Assembly (NCBI GenBank): GCA_913061235.1
Contig: CAJXTB010000008.1
Coordinates: 62,001 to 126,000 of the forward strand
Source of the DNA: an uncultured Pseudomonadota bacterium
GTDB lineage: Bacteria > Myxococcota_A > UBA796 > GCA-2862545
Direction: 5' to 3'
DNA length: 64,000 bases
The translations under genes were made by a program, and so were the position numbers. The notes below the pieces were generated by a model. It ran no database searches and was not told the DNA's origin. It saw only the letters and a list, made by a program, of their open reading frames with translations. Below, one piece after another: positions 38,327 to 46,936 of the stretch (within the stretch, counting starts at the first letter, position 1; each line of letters starts with the position of its first letter).

Positions 38327-39210
38327 TAATCCTCTTCATTCCGTGCATGTGGATGTGCGTCTCGGTACACCTCTTGCAAAGCATCAAGCGCAACATGGGT
38401 GTACCGCTGGGTGGTCGACAGACTCGAGTGCCCCAACAACTCTTGGATACTCCGCAAATCCGCCCCTCCCTCCAACATGTGTGTGGCAGCTGAGTGACGA
38501 AGCGCGTGTGGGTGTACATGTCCGACTCCAACGGACGTCGAGGCCGTAGCAACCACACGCCGTGCCGTGCGAACCGAGAGCCTCCCCTTCGCACGTCCAG
38601 GAAACAAGGGACCTTCGATCACGCCCGACGCGGCCAACCACTGTCGAACCGCGTCAATAGCCGGAGGGCCGACTGGAACGACACGGTCCTTTCTTCCCTT
38701 TCCCCCTCGCACCCAAACGACTCGTTCATCGAAGGAGACATCCAACACGTTGAGCCCAACGACCTCGCTGATACGAAGTCCCCCACCGTACAGCAGCTCA
38801 ACAATAGCCGTCGTCCGGTCTCCGCGTTCATCGGAGTGCGGTGATGCCTGCATGACACGGTCGGCATCTTCGTGACCCAGGACGGTGGGCAGCCGTCGGC
38901 CGACACGAGGCGGACGCAGTGCCGTAGCAGGTGAATCGGCTCGATGCTCTTCGCGCTGCATCCAGTCAAAGAAGCACCGCAATGCCGCCACATGCCTTGC
39001 GACGGTAGCCGATGAGCGACCCGAGCCAACGGTGAACAGGAAACCTCTAAGGTGCATGGCCGTACACGCTCGTGTGTCCGTCTCCTTTGATGCCAGGTGC
39101 GATTGCAGACGGCGCAGTGTGTGACGGTAGGCACGAACCGTGTGATCAGACCAAGCTAACTCCGCCCGCTTTGCGGCGACGAAGGCCTCTGCCAACTCGG
39201 CGTCCTGCAC
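38326..39210 (-). CDS. xerC: XerC/XerD-type tyrosine recombinase
   Basis: Site-specific recombinase, probably for chromosome dimer resolution at dif. 294 residues from GTG 39210. Catalytic residues in order: Arg in GGGLRISE, Lys in GGKGRKDR, His and Arg in HALRHSAATHML, His in LGHSS, and Tyr in TTQRYTHV. Length fits host Xer proteins rather than phage integrases. It is last in the dprA-smg-like-xer unit and runs into the dead purA. XerC versus XerD cannot be settled here. Confidence 0.9.
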   Translation of the reverse strand: MQDAELAEAFVAAKRAELAWSDHTVRAYRHTLRRLQSHLASKETDTRACTAMHLRGFLFTVGSGRSSATVARHVAALRCFFDWMQREEHRADSPATALRPPRVGRRLPTVLGHEDADRVMQASPHSDERGDRTTAIVELLYGGGLRISEVVGLNVLDVSFDERVVWVRGGKGRKDRVVPVGPPAIDAVRQWLAASGVIEGPLFPGRAKGRLSVRTARRVVATASTSVGVGHVHPHALRHSAATHMLEGGADLRSIQELLGHSSLSTTQRYTHVALDALQEVYRDAHPHARNEED

Positions 39211-39212
39211 GT

Positions 39213-39467
39213 TCAGTGGAACAGTGGGCCCCAGTCTTCCTGGAGGCTGCCGCCGTCCATTGCAGGACTATCTGAGAGCAAGGACGCAACCACTACCCGC
39301 ACTTGTGGCAGGTCAACGACAGTCGCCGCACCTTCCGAGCCATACTGATTGGCGAGTGCCACAAGCACTGAATCTGCCGCGCTTGCATCCATATGCCCAA
39401 AGTCGGTCAGCATCTGTAGCAGTCGTGCAGCACGACCCGTCAAGCGAATCTGTCTAGGTCCAGTCAT
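39213..39467 (-). CDS. Smg-like small protein
   Basis: 84 residues. The segment IRLTGRAARLLQMLTDFGHM followed by DASAADSVLVALAN resembles the C-terminal part of the Smg (DUF494) family, and the position just after dprA matches the smg position in proteobacteria. It is only half the usual length (about 155), so it is a reduced or partial member. Role unknown. The stop codon is 2 bases before the xerC start. Confidence 0.6.
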   Translation of the reverse strand: MTGPRQIRLTGRAARLLQMLTDFGHMDASAADSVLVALANQYGSEGAATVVDLPQVRVVVASLLSDSPAMDGGSLQEDWGPLFH

Positions 39468-39486
39468 TCAACACTCCTGCTTGTGG

Positions 39487-40521
39487 CTAACCCGCCGCGT
39501 CCCCGGCGGTCACGAACCGAGGCCCAGGAGCAAAACGGTGCCCCGGCAGCCGAGTCACCGTTCCGTCGAGCTCCATGACCGACAACTCAGCAAGAAGTAC
39601 CGAAGACGGTCGCCGTGCCATGGTCGAGACATCGTCCAGGGTGGACCCCGCAAACAGTGCGGCCAACCACTGCGCTCTCGGCCTGGGTCGCTCTCCGAGG
39701 ATGTCATAGACGAACTCCTCCACATCCCACAAGACACGAGCACCGTCACGAAGCAATCGCAGGCACCCCACGCTCTGCGGCGCACCAATCTGACCGGGGA
39801 CGACAACCACGTCACGGCCTTGGTCCGCTGCGGCTCGAGCCGTGATTGACGCTCCGCTCCGATGGCCCGCCTCCACAACAACCACACCATCTGACAGCCC
39901 CGAAATCCACGGGTTTCGCTGTGGAAACGTATGAGGACGCGGGTGAAGATCATCAAGGAATCCGGTAACAACCGCGCCACCATTGCGAACAATTTGGCTG
40001 CGCAGTGTTCGGTGGCTGGCCGGCGATGTACTTCCTAAGCCATGCCCAAGCACGGCGATAGTCCGACCGACTGCCATGGCCGCGCGATGAGCGTGTCCGT
40101 CGATGCCTCGCGCCAGTCCACTCACCACGACAGCCCCGCTGGCAGCCAAACGACCAGCCAGGTGTCGGGTGATGGAAGCGCCGTACGCCGTGCAGGCCCG
40201 AGTACCGACCACGGCCCATGCAGGACCTTCGAGACACCTCAGGTCGCCTTCAACAATCAAGACTGGCGGTGCTTCCGTGAGTCCCAACAGCCGCGCAGGA
40301 TATCGTGGATCAGCCATGGTCAGCGGCTCGCCGCTCGTTGTGACGGGCAACGAACGGTCCCAGGCACGGGCAACATCTGGCCGCAGACCAGCCGCAACGA
40401 GGGCATCTTCACCACCGCGCTCCAGCTCACTCACCCCACCGACCTTCTGTGCCAGCTCCCAAACAGACTGACCGCGGCCAAAAGTCATTGCACCCACCCA
40501 GAACCCTGAAATCCAAGCCAT
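39487..40521 (-). CDS. dprA: DNA processing protein DprA
   Basis: Loads RecA onto incoming single-stranded DNA during natural transformation. 344 residues from ATG 40521 with a perfect AAGGAGGT. Rossmann-like DNA-binding core: VVGTRACTAYG, SGLARGIDGHAHRAAM, HTFPQRNPWISGLSDGVVVV and EAGHRSGASITARAAADQGR. A C-terminal winged-helix-like segment follows. First gene of the dprA-smg-like-xer unit. Confidence 0.95.
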   Translation of the reverse strand: MAWISGFWVGAMTFGRGQSVWELAQKVGGVSELERGGEDALVAAGLRPDVARAWDRSLPVTTSGEPLTMADPRYPARLLGLTEAPPVLIVEGDLRCLEGPAWAVVGTRACTAYGASITRHLAGRLAASGAVVVSGLARGIDGHAHRAAMAVGRTIAVLGHGLGSTSPASHRTLRSQIVRNGGAVVTGFLDDLHPRPHTFPQRNPWISGLSDGVVVVEAGHRSGASITARAAADQGRDVVVVPGQIGAPQSVGCLRLLRDGARVLWDVEEFVYDILGERPRPRAQWLAALFAGSTLDDVSTMARRPSSVLLAELSVMELDGTVTRLPGHRFAPGPRFVTAGDAAG

Positions 40522-40607
40522 CCGACCTCCTTGGAGACAGATGTACAGCGGACATGACGGGCCGGTCGGTAGTCTAGGCGGCGCAGTGGCACGTCAACGA
40601 GTAGCTG

Positions 40608-41243
40608 CTATTCGGCACCGCCGTCAATCGTGGCCTCGGTCCCATAGAATTCCCACTCGTAGTCAACGGGAAGGCTACCGCGGGCGCCAACTGCTGCGAG
40701 GCGGCCATCGTCTTCCGTTTCCCACGGCCCGACGCCTACTTCATAAGCGTCGACTCCGTTGGACCGAGTTGTTCGAACCCAAACGGGCAAATCTGACGCG
40801 ACGAGGGTCTCCAAATGCGTTCTCGCGACAGACGCATTCGCCGTTCGAACCACCCGAAAACCAAAGCCATCGACCGGTGGAGTACCAACGCCTGGCAGAG
40901 CGGCAAATGGAGGCGCCTGAACGATGACCCTGCCAGGCAGCGACGGTGCTTCAGGCATGCCCACTTCCGCGGGATGACCCGTAAGTGCGTCTGGGTAGGT
41001 AAGCCGATCGGCACCTCCGCCTGCCGATGATGCCGCCTCAACCCTGGCCAACAGCTCAACCAAGTCTTCGCCGTTAGCTGAACTATCAGCTCCGACAGAT
41101 GGGCTTGTAGACTGCCTACCCACGGCGTTCCCGAGAAGAAACGACAACAAGGCGACCATCAGCACACCGGCTGCTGCTGCCCAGAGGTGGCCACGGGACA
41201 CCCAAAGCTCACGCGAACGACGGCGTCGAGACAGCTCACTCAT
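40608..41243 (-). CDS. Single-pass membrane protein with SPOR-like C-terminus
   Basis: 211 residues from ATG 41243. Basic N-terminus (SELSRRRRSRELWVSRGHLW), one membrane segment (about 18-40, AAAAGVLMVALLSFLLGNAV), a Ser/Ala/Pro-rich periplasmic linker, and a C-terminal domain GFGFRVVRTANASVARTHLE through YEVGVGPWETEDD that resembles a peptidoglycan-binding SPOR domain. Its start overlaps the end of the DUF503 gene by 8 bases, making it the last gene of the nusA-infB unit. Function in division or envelope is inference. Confidence 0.7.
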   Translation of the reverse strand: MSELSRRRRSRELWVSRGHLWAAAAGVLMVALLSFLLGNAVGRQSTSPSVGADSSANGEDLVELLARVEAASSAGGGADRLTYPDALTGHPAEVGMPEAPSLPGRVIVQAPPFAALPGVGTPPVDGFGFRVVRTANASVARTHLETLVASDLPVWVRTTRSNGVDAYEVGVGPWETEDDGRLAAVGARGSLPVDYEWEFYGTEATIDGGAE

Positions 41244-41568
41244 CGTTATTCTCCCATCTGGGTTCGGCAGGATGCCACGGGAAGACATCTACGTCGACCG
41301 CCAGGGGCCAAGCACGACCACTCTGCTCGACAAACGCTCGCACCTTATCGAAGGTCGAGCGAAGTAACTGCGGGTCGCTTGTAGCCGAAGTGCACACGAC
41401 GCGACGGCGGTCATGCTCGCCGTCCAGGTCTTGAACCTCGTTCCACGTGATGTCGAACCGATGCCGGACCCGATCCTGCAGACTCTTGAGCGCCCGACGC
41501 CGGTCCTTAGCGGACCGCGCACCAGGCACTTCGAGCATCATCTGCAAGACACCGACATGGACCGCCAT
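41236..41568 (-). CDS. ylxP: DUF503 (YlxP) family protein
   Basis: 110 residues: MAVHVGVLQMMLEVPGARSA and DRVRHRFDITWNEVQDLDGE followed by VVCTSATSDPQLLRSTFDKV match the DUF503 family. In many bacteria it lies between infB and rbfA. Here it starts on the infB stop codon (TGATG). A role in ribosome maturation is commonly suspected but unproven. Confidence 0.85.
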   Translation of the reverse strand: MAVHVGVLQMMLEVPGARSAKDRRRALKSLQDRVRHRFDITWNEVQDLDGEHDRRRVVCTSATSDPQLLRSTFDKVRAFVEQSGRAWPLAVDVDVFPWHPAEPRWENNDE

Positions 41569-44219
41569 CAGACGCGCTCGATTTCCTCGAGTGCGTAGGC
41601 CTCAACCACGTCGCCTTCCTCAATTCCGAGGAAGCCATCCATGGAGATACCGCACTCGTACCCGGTGCTGACTTCGCGGACGTCGTCCTTGAAGCGCTTC
41701 AGACCGGTAATCTTGCCTTCGTAGATGACTTCACCGTCACGCAGAACCTTGGCTTGGTTGTTGCGAGCGATCTTGCCATCAAGGACGTAGCTACCAGCAA
41801 TCTTACCAATACGGGAGATGGAGAAGACGGTGCGGACTTCGGCTGAACCGCGTCGAACGAGTTCGTACTCGGGAGCCAGCATTCCAGTCAGCAGTGCCGA
41901 GACCCGGTCAATCACGCCGTAGATGACAGAGTAGTACTCCGCCTCAACACCGTTCTGGTCGGCAAGGCTTCGAGCCTTGGCATCCATCTTGATGTTGAAA
42001 CCGATCATCAGGGCTTCACTGGCCATCGCAAGGTTGACGTCCGACTCAGTGAGGTCGCCTACACCAGTGTGCAGCATACGGACTTCAGTGCCGTCGATAA
42101 CGATTCCGTCGAGAGCGCCCTTGAGTGCTTCGAGGGAGCCTTGAACGTCTGCCTTGATGACAAGGTTGAGAACTTCTTTGTTCGCACCCTGCGCCGCTGC
42201 ATACAGATCTTCTGCAGTCTTGCGATGCATACGTGACATCTTCTCACGCTTACGCTGCGTTGCGCGGGTCTCAGCAAGCAGCTTGGCGTTCTTCTCAGTT
42301 TTGACAACCGAGAAGTCATCGCCGGTGCTTGGGAGCTCGGAGAGTCCAAAGATTTCGACAGGCGTGGACGGTGGAGCCTTCTTCAGCTTCTTACCCGTGT
42401 GGTCGAACATGGCCTTGACCTTGCCGTAGGTCGTACCCAACACGACGTAGTCGCCGGCCTTGAGTGTCCCCTTCTGGACCAGGACGGAAGCAACCGCTCC
42501 GCGTCCGCGCTGCATCTTGGCTTCGATAACGACGCCTTCCGCAAAGCGGTCCGAGTTCGCACGGAGTTCCATGACCTCTGTCTGCAGAGCCAAGGTCTCC
42601 AGCAACTCATCAATGCCGTCACCCTTGAGGGCGGAGATCGGCACAAACAAGGTGTCACCACCCCACTCTTCCGGAACCAATCCGTGCTCGGTGAGCTGGG
42701 TCTTGATGTTGTCCGGGTTGACGCCGATCTTGTCCATCTTGTTGATGGCGACCACAATCGGCACACCAGCGGCCTTCGCGTGAACGATAGCCTCTGCAGT
42801 CTGTGGCTGAACACCATCATCGGCCGCGACAACCAGAACGACGATGTCGGTCAGTTGTGCACCACGGGCACGCATGGCACTGAATGCCTGGTGACCGGGG
42901 GTATCAATGAAGGTGATGAGACCTGTGGCCGTCTTGACTTGGTAAGCGCCAATGTGCTGGGTGATGCCGCCGGCCTCACCTTGAGCAACACGAGCTTTCC
43001 GAATGCCATCGAGCAGAGTCGTCTTACCGTGGTCGACGTGACCCATGACGGTGACGACTGGCGGACGAGGCGACAGGTTCGCTTCTTCTTCCGCTTCCTC
43101 GACTTGCTGAAGCAGGAGGTCTTCCTGGTAGCCGACGTTCTCGACCGTGTAGTCGAACTCGTTCGCCACCAGCTCAGCCGTATCAATGTCCAGCATGTCG
43201 TTGACGGTGACCATTTGACCGAGGCCAATGAGCTCCTTCATAACAACGGAGGACTTCTGGCCCATGGCGTGGGCGAGCTCGGCAACCGACACGACGTTGT
43301 CGATACGAATCTTTCGCTTCATGCCCTTCGGAGCCGGAGAGGCAGTCTTCGGACCACTGGACTTCCGGCGGCCCTTGCGACGGCCACCACCAGAGAATCC
43401 TCCGGCACCGACGCGACCGCGCGGTGGAGGTCCACCAGCCGAGCCGCGGTTGTCGACGCGACGCCGACGTGTGCCTGGTGCGGCAGCAGCGGTGGTCTTG
43501 GGGGACGCGGGATTCGGCGTTGCCGGAGTCGCTTGGCGCCGACGCCATGCGTGTGGGTTCGCTGGGTCGTACCCTGGTGGCAGGGCGACGACAGCTGGGC
43601 TCAACCCCATGGCCGCGAAACGTCCACGCTCGTTCGGAGCCGGTGGAGCGGGAGGGGCCGGGACGGGAGCAGCAGCAGGAGTCTTCGACTCCGCAGCGGC
43701 AACAGGCTCTGCAGCAGCAGGAGCACTCTCGACAGCGACCGCAGCCTCCACCGGAGCGGCGGCTGCAGCCGGCTCGGGCGTGACCTCCGCAGGAACGGCA
43801 GCGGCAACAGGAGCCGCCTCGACTACCGGTGCGGCGGGTGTCTCTGGTGCAGCGACGACCGCCTCAACGGGCGCGGCCTCTACAACAGGTGCTGGCGGTG
43901 CCGCAGGCTCTGGCGCCGGCGCCGTAGGCGCGGCTTCGACAGGAGCAACAACAGCTTCTACCACTGGGGCAGTTACTTCCGCGGCTTGCACGACGGGAGC
44001 CTCTGGGGCCTCCACAGTGCGCCGACGAATGATCGTTTTGGGCTGTGCAGCGGCAACAGCGGTGTCGTCCGACACGGGGGCGCGACGACGGCGCACAACC
44101 TTCCGGCTGACGCGCTTCTGGACTACGTCCTCGTCAGCAGTCACCGGCTCAACGCGGCGCGGAGGCGCGCCGTCCGACGGTGATCTGGCGATTCGGTCTA
44201 GCAGGTCCTTTTTCGACAT
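41568..44219 (-). CDS. infB: Translation initiation factor IF-2
   Basis: GTPase that positions initiator tRNA. 883 residues from ATG 44219 with GAAGGG upstream. The N-terminus (MSKKDLLDRIARSPSDGAPP) leads into a very long Ala/Pro/Glu low-complexity stretch (about 65-200), then a Gly/Arg-rich stretch, the IF2_N domain (KRKIRIDNVVSVAELAHAMG), the G domain with [20 protein letters not shown] at about 385-405, DTPGHQAF and NKMDK, and the C-terminal beta-barrel and tRNA-binding domains. It follows the ylxR/L7Ae gene and is coupled to ylxP. Confidence 0.97.
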   Translation of the reverse strand: MSKKDLLDRIARSPSDGAPPRRVEPVTADEDVVQKRVSRKVVRRRRAPVSDDTAVAAAQPKTIIRRRTVEAPEAPVVQAAEVTAPVVEAVVAPVEAAPTAPAPEPAAPPAPVVEAAPVEAVVAAPETPAAPVVEAAPVAAAVPAEVTPEPAAAAAPVEAAVAVESAPAAAEPVAAAESKTPAAAPVPAPPAPPAPNERGRFAAMGLSPAVVALPPGYDPANPHAWRRRQATPATPNPASPKTTAAAAPGTRRRRVDNRGSAGGPPPRGRVGAGGFSGGGRRKGRRKSSGPKTASPAPKGMKRKIRIDNVVSVAELAHAMGQKSSVVMKELIGLGQMVTVNDMLDIDTAELVANEFDYTVENVGYQEDLLLQQVEEAEEEANLSPRPPVVTVMGHVDHGKTTLLDGIRKARVAQGEAGGITQHIGAYQVKTATGLITFIDTPGHQAFSAMRARGAQLTDIVVLVVAADDGVQPQTAEAIVHAKAAGVPIVVAINKMDKIGVNPDNIKTQLTEHGLVPEEWGGDTLFVPISALKGDGIDELLETLALQTEVMELRANSDRFAEGVVIEAKMQRGRGAVASVLVQKGTLKAGDYVVLGTTYGKVKAMFDHTGKKLKKAPPSTPVEIFGLSELPSTGDDFSVVKTEKNAKLLAETRATQRKREKMSRMHRKTAEDLYAAAQGANKEVLNLVIKADVQGSLEALKGALDGIVIDGTEVRMLHTGVGDLTESDVNLAMASEALMIGFNIKMDAKARSLADQNGVEAEYYSVIYGVIDRVSALLTGMLAPEYELVRRGSAEVRTVFSISRIGKIAGSYVLDGKIARNNQAKVLRDGEVIYEGKITGLKRFKDDVREVSTGYECGISMDGFLGIEEGDVVEAYALEEIERV

Positions 44220-44360
44220 CAATTCCCTTCTCCCCGATTACGGGCGAGAGTCACCGCCGCGTGCATCGCGCGGTGAAGGCCACAAGTTGTAGCGCGAAGT
44301 ATTTCGCCGCCACGCTGTAAGTTGCCGCCCACCAAGAGCAACTGCTCTCGGAGCGGGCCA
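44220..44360 (-). other. ylxR-infB spacer
   Basis: 141 bases without a gene. GC-rich with short self-complementary stretches (for example ccgcg/cgcgg around 44253-44270), but no convincing terminator or promoter. Confidence 0.4.
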
Positions 44361-44924
44361 CTAACGCAGTTGGCGCAGCCGGCGCAACTGCTGTCGTAGA
44401 TGGCTGGCAGACCGGGAACTTGTCACCCCCAGGGCAGCACGTGGTCCACGCCCTACGTTGTGGCCCAGAGCGTCCCTGTCGAGTGGCAACACGACAAACG
44501 ATACATCAGGGTCGGCGGCCTCTTTAAGGCTCGCAATCGTCCGATCGGATGCGTCTTCCGCAACAACCACAGCTGCAATACGGTGACATGTCAGCTCGCG
44601 CTCAAGCGCGTCGTGCCCACCAACAAGCGCGCCAGCAGCGGACGCAAGCGACAAGCCATCCATCGCGGCACGTCCAATCGCATCCATGACTTGCTCTCGC
44701 AGCCCATCCGAAGACACCGGTGCCCGTAGAGGTCTGCGCAAGGAATCAGGACGCTTCGTCAACCGAGACAGGCAATCGTTCGTCACATGGAGCCAAGCTC
44801 CACGACCTGGCAGACGACCACGAAGGTCGACGACCACATCTCCACTAGGAGATGCAACCAACCGGATCAGAGAGTCATCGTCACCCTTCTGTCGACATGC
44901 GACACAGGTGCGTTCACGGGCCAT
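44361..44924 (-). CDS. ylxR: YlxR domain fused to an L7Ae-like domain
   Basis: 187 residues from ATG 44924 with AGGAGAGG upstream. The N-terminal YlxR (DUF448) domain has RTCVACRQKGDDDSLIRLVA and GRLPGRGAWLHVTNDCL; the region of about 85-165 (AAGALVGGHDALERELTCHR, IAAVVVAEDASDRTIASLKE) looks like the L7Ae/YlxQ fold, encoded separately in Firmicutes. The C-terminus is basic (SHLRQQLRRLRQLR), as expected of an RNA-binding protein. Lies between nusA and infB, the usual place. Confidence 0.85.
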   Translation of the reverse strand: MARERTCVACRQKGDDDSLIRLVASPSGDVVVDLRGRLPGRGAWLHVTNDCLSRLTKRPDSLRRPLRAPVSSDGLREQVMDAIGRAAMDGLSLASAAGALVGGHDALERELTCHRIAAVVVAEDASDRTIASLKEAADPDVSFVVLPLDRDALGHNVGRGPRAALGVTSSRSASHLRQQLRRLRQLR

Positions 44925-44944
44925 GGGATGCCTCTCCTCTGAAC

Positions 44945-44976
44945 ACAAACAGAAAGGGCCCCGCAAAGCGAGGCCC
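44945..44976 (-). terminator. Terminator or attenuator between nusA and ylxR
   Basis: Minus strand: 9-bp stem GGGCCTCGC/GCGGGGCCC with loop TTT (44956-44976), followed directly by TTTCTGTTTG. It lies only 12 bases after the nusA stop and just upstream of the ylxR ribosome-binding site, so it probably attenuates rather than fully stops transcription into infB. Confidence 0.7.
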
Positions 44977-44988
44977 CAACACTATTAG

Positions 44989-46293
44989 CTACTCGCTGGC
45001 GGGTTGCTCATCATCGGCTGGAGCCTTGCGGCGCTCAGCTTCTTCCATGATCAGTGCTGTGACCACTTCGTCAGCGCCATCAACGATTGCGGTGGCGTCT
45101 TCGAGGGACACACCAAGAATCGCGGCAAGTTCGCCACCTTCAACATCAGCAATCTCTTGAGCGGACTGGAATCCGTTGCGGACCAAGTCATCTACCTGCT
45201 CTTCGGTCACGGATGCGATGCGTCCGATCTCTGCACGGGCAACGTCGAGCATTCCGGAGTGCTTGGTCTCCGAGAAGATGTCGATGCGCCAACCCGTAAG
45301 CTGAGCCGCCAACCGAACGTTCTGTCCACGACGACCAATGGCCTTGGCCAGCTGATCATCAGGAACAATGAGTTCCATGGTGTGGGTGGAATCGTCGATG
45401 TAGACGCGGGAAACGGTGGCCGGAGCAATCGCGTAAACGATGAAACGGGCCGGATCCGGGTGCCAAGGGATGATGTCAATGGCTTCGCCGCGAAGCTCAG
45501 CCACGACCGCTTGGACGCGCGAGCCCTTCAGACCAACGCAGGCACCGACGGGATCGACATCAGGGTCGGTTGATGACACGGCAATTTTGGCACGATGGCC
45601 AGGCTCACGAGCACAGGCTTCGATACGAACGATGCCTTCGTAGATCTCCGGAACCTCGATCTCGAACAGCTTCATGAGAAGGCCGGGATGGGTACGGGTC
45701 AGCACGACTTGGGGCTGGCGGGTAGCGCGGGTGATGTCCAGCACGAACGCCTGGATGCGATCACCGGGGCGGTACGTCTCAAGCTGAACTTGCTCGCGAC
45801 GCGGCAGGATCGCTTCGGCACGATTGAGGTCAACGATGATGTTGCCTTTCTCGAACCGACGAACGATTCCGGTGATGAGCTCGCCCTTGCGATCCTTGAA
45901 CTCGTTGAACGTCAGCTCACGCTCGGCGTCACGGATCTTTTGGATGATGACTTGCTTGGCAGTCTGTGCAGCAATTCGGCCCAGTTCCTGAACGTCTACA
46001 GCCATGCCCAACGAGTCGCCCAGCAGGCAATCGGGGTCTAGGTCCTGCGCTTCTTCGTAGGCGATCTCGATGTCTTCGTCTTCGAGTTCTTCCGCTTCAA
46101 CAACGGTACGGAACTCAAAAAGCTCAACTTCGCCGAGTTCGTCATTGTACTGAGCTTCGATGTCCCGGGTCATTCCGTAGCGCTTGCGGCCAGCGGCAAC
46201 CATGGCGCTCTCGAGAATCTCGATGACCACATCGCGCGGGATGTTCTTTTCACGCTGAAGCGTGTCCACCAGGCGTGCGAGATCACTGATCAT
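44989..46293 (-). CDS. nusA: Transcription factor NusA
   Basis: Pausing, termination and antitermination factor. 434 residues: N-terminal polymerase-binding domain (MISDLARLVDTLQREKNIPR), S1 domain (GELITGIVRRFEKGNIIVDL), KH domains (VGACVGLKGSRVQAVVAELR and LAKAIGRRGQNVRLAAQLTG) and an acidic C-terminal helix-hairpin-like extension (SAQEIADVEGGELAAILGVS). Its ATG overlaps the rimP stop. NusA autoregulates its operon in E. coli through leader terminators, which fits the hairpins on both sides of this gene. Confidence 0.97.
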   Translation of the reverse strand: MISDLARLVDTLQREKNIPRDVVIEILESAMVAAGRKRYGMTRDIEAQYNDELGEVELFEFRTVVEAEELEDEDIEIAYEEAQDLDPDCLLGDSLGMAVDVQELGRIAAQTAKQVIIQKIRDAERELTFNEFKDRKGELITGIVRRFEKGNIIVDLNRAEAILPRREQVQLETYRPGDRIQAFVLDITRATRQPQVVLTRTHPGLLMKLFEIEVPEIYEGIVRIEACAREPGHRAKIAVSSTDPDVDPVGACVGLKGSRVQAVVAELRGEAIDIIPWHPDPARFIVYAIAPATVSRVYIDDSTHTMELIVPDDQLAKAIGRRGQNVRLAAQLTGWRIDIFSETKHSGMLDVARAEIGRIASVTEEQVDDLVRNGFQSAQEIADVEGGELAAILGVSLEDATAIVDGADEVVTALIMEEAERRKAPADDEQPASE

Positions 46294-46802
46294 GGGGTCG
46301 TCTCCTCAGCTTGGGGCAGAGCGGGAACGCTCTTGCCAAGCTGTTCATACTGTTCGAGGTCGAGCACCAAATGGCATTGCTCGATGTTGTCGAGAAAGAG
46401 TCGGTGGGTCTGGCCGTCAACGACGATGAGCAACTCATCTTCGTCCACGCCTGCCAACTCACCTGTAAATCGCCTACGGGGAGCACCAGGTCCGAGCTTC
46501 ACCTTGGCGCGGAAGCCCTGAAAGCGACGGAAGTCGTCTCGGCGCTCAACGGGACGGTCGATGCCGGGGCTGCTCACCTCGAGGGTGTACTTGCCTTCGA
46601 TCGGGTCCGATGCGTCCAACAGCGGCGACACATTCTGGGTCACCACTGCACAATCGTCGCCGTTAATCCCACCGGATTTGTCGACGGACAACCGGAGAAC
46701 GCGGTTCCCGGTCCACTCAACAGCAACAAGATCGAAGCCCAAGCGAGCCACGGTGGGCTCGATGGCTTTGCGAACATCTATACGGAGAGAAAGCAGATCC
46801 AC
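46290..46802 (-). CDS. rimP: Ribosome maturation factor RimP
   Basis: Needed for 30S maturation. The conserved part begins at IDVRKAIEPTVARLGFDLVA, with LEVSSPGIDRPVERRDDFRR (family core) and the C-terminal SH3-like domain. I choose GTG 46802 (170 residues) because an ATG at 46910 would place a T8-run hairpin inside the coding sequence and encode non-family residues. The end overlaps nusA by 4 bases. Confidence 0.88.
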   Translation of the reverse strand: MDLLSLRIDVRKAIEPTVARLGFDLVAVEWTGNRVLRLSVDKSGGINGDDCAVVTQNVSPLLDASDPIEGKYTLEVSSPGIDRPVERRDDFRRFQGFRAKVKLGPGAPRRRFTGELAGVDEDELLIVVDGQTHRLFLDNIEQCHLVLDLEQYEQLGKSVPALPQAEETTP

Positions 46803-46818
46803 GTGTTGTTTCCGAGGC

Positions 46819-46840
46819 AAAAAAAACGGGACCAGCCCGT
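46819..46840 (-). terminator. Intrinsic terminator or attenuator in the rimP leader
   Basis: Minus strand: stem ACGGG/CCCGT with loop CTGGT (46826-46840), followed by eight T (46819-46826). It ends 16 bases before the chosen rimP start codon, leaving no room for a promoter between. It could terminate pal-cpoB transcripts and attenuate rimP-nusA-infB. Confidence 0.7.
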
Positions 46841-46936
46841 AAAGGACCGCTCCCGAAATACCGGTTGCGACTGTGGCGACCGCCTTAGCGCAGAGCTGAC
46901 CGCGCGGCAAGCCAACAACCCACTACCGAAAGGCGC

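Noticed and set aside
38326-39210. Possible phage integrase marking a mobile element next to tRNA-Lys/Glu
   Set aside because: The recombinase has Xer length and sits after dprA and an smg-like gene, a normal chromosomal setting; no att-site duplication of the tRNA 3' ends was seen.
42399-44183. A 594-codon plus-strand frame opposite infB
   Set aside because: It has Arg/Ser/Gly-rich low-complexity sequence created by the infB Ala/Pro tract; not a gene.
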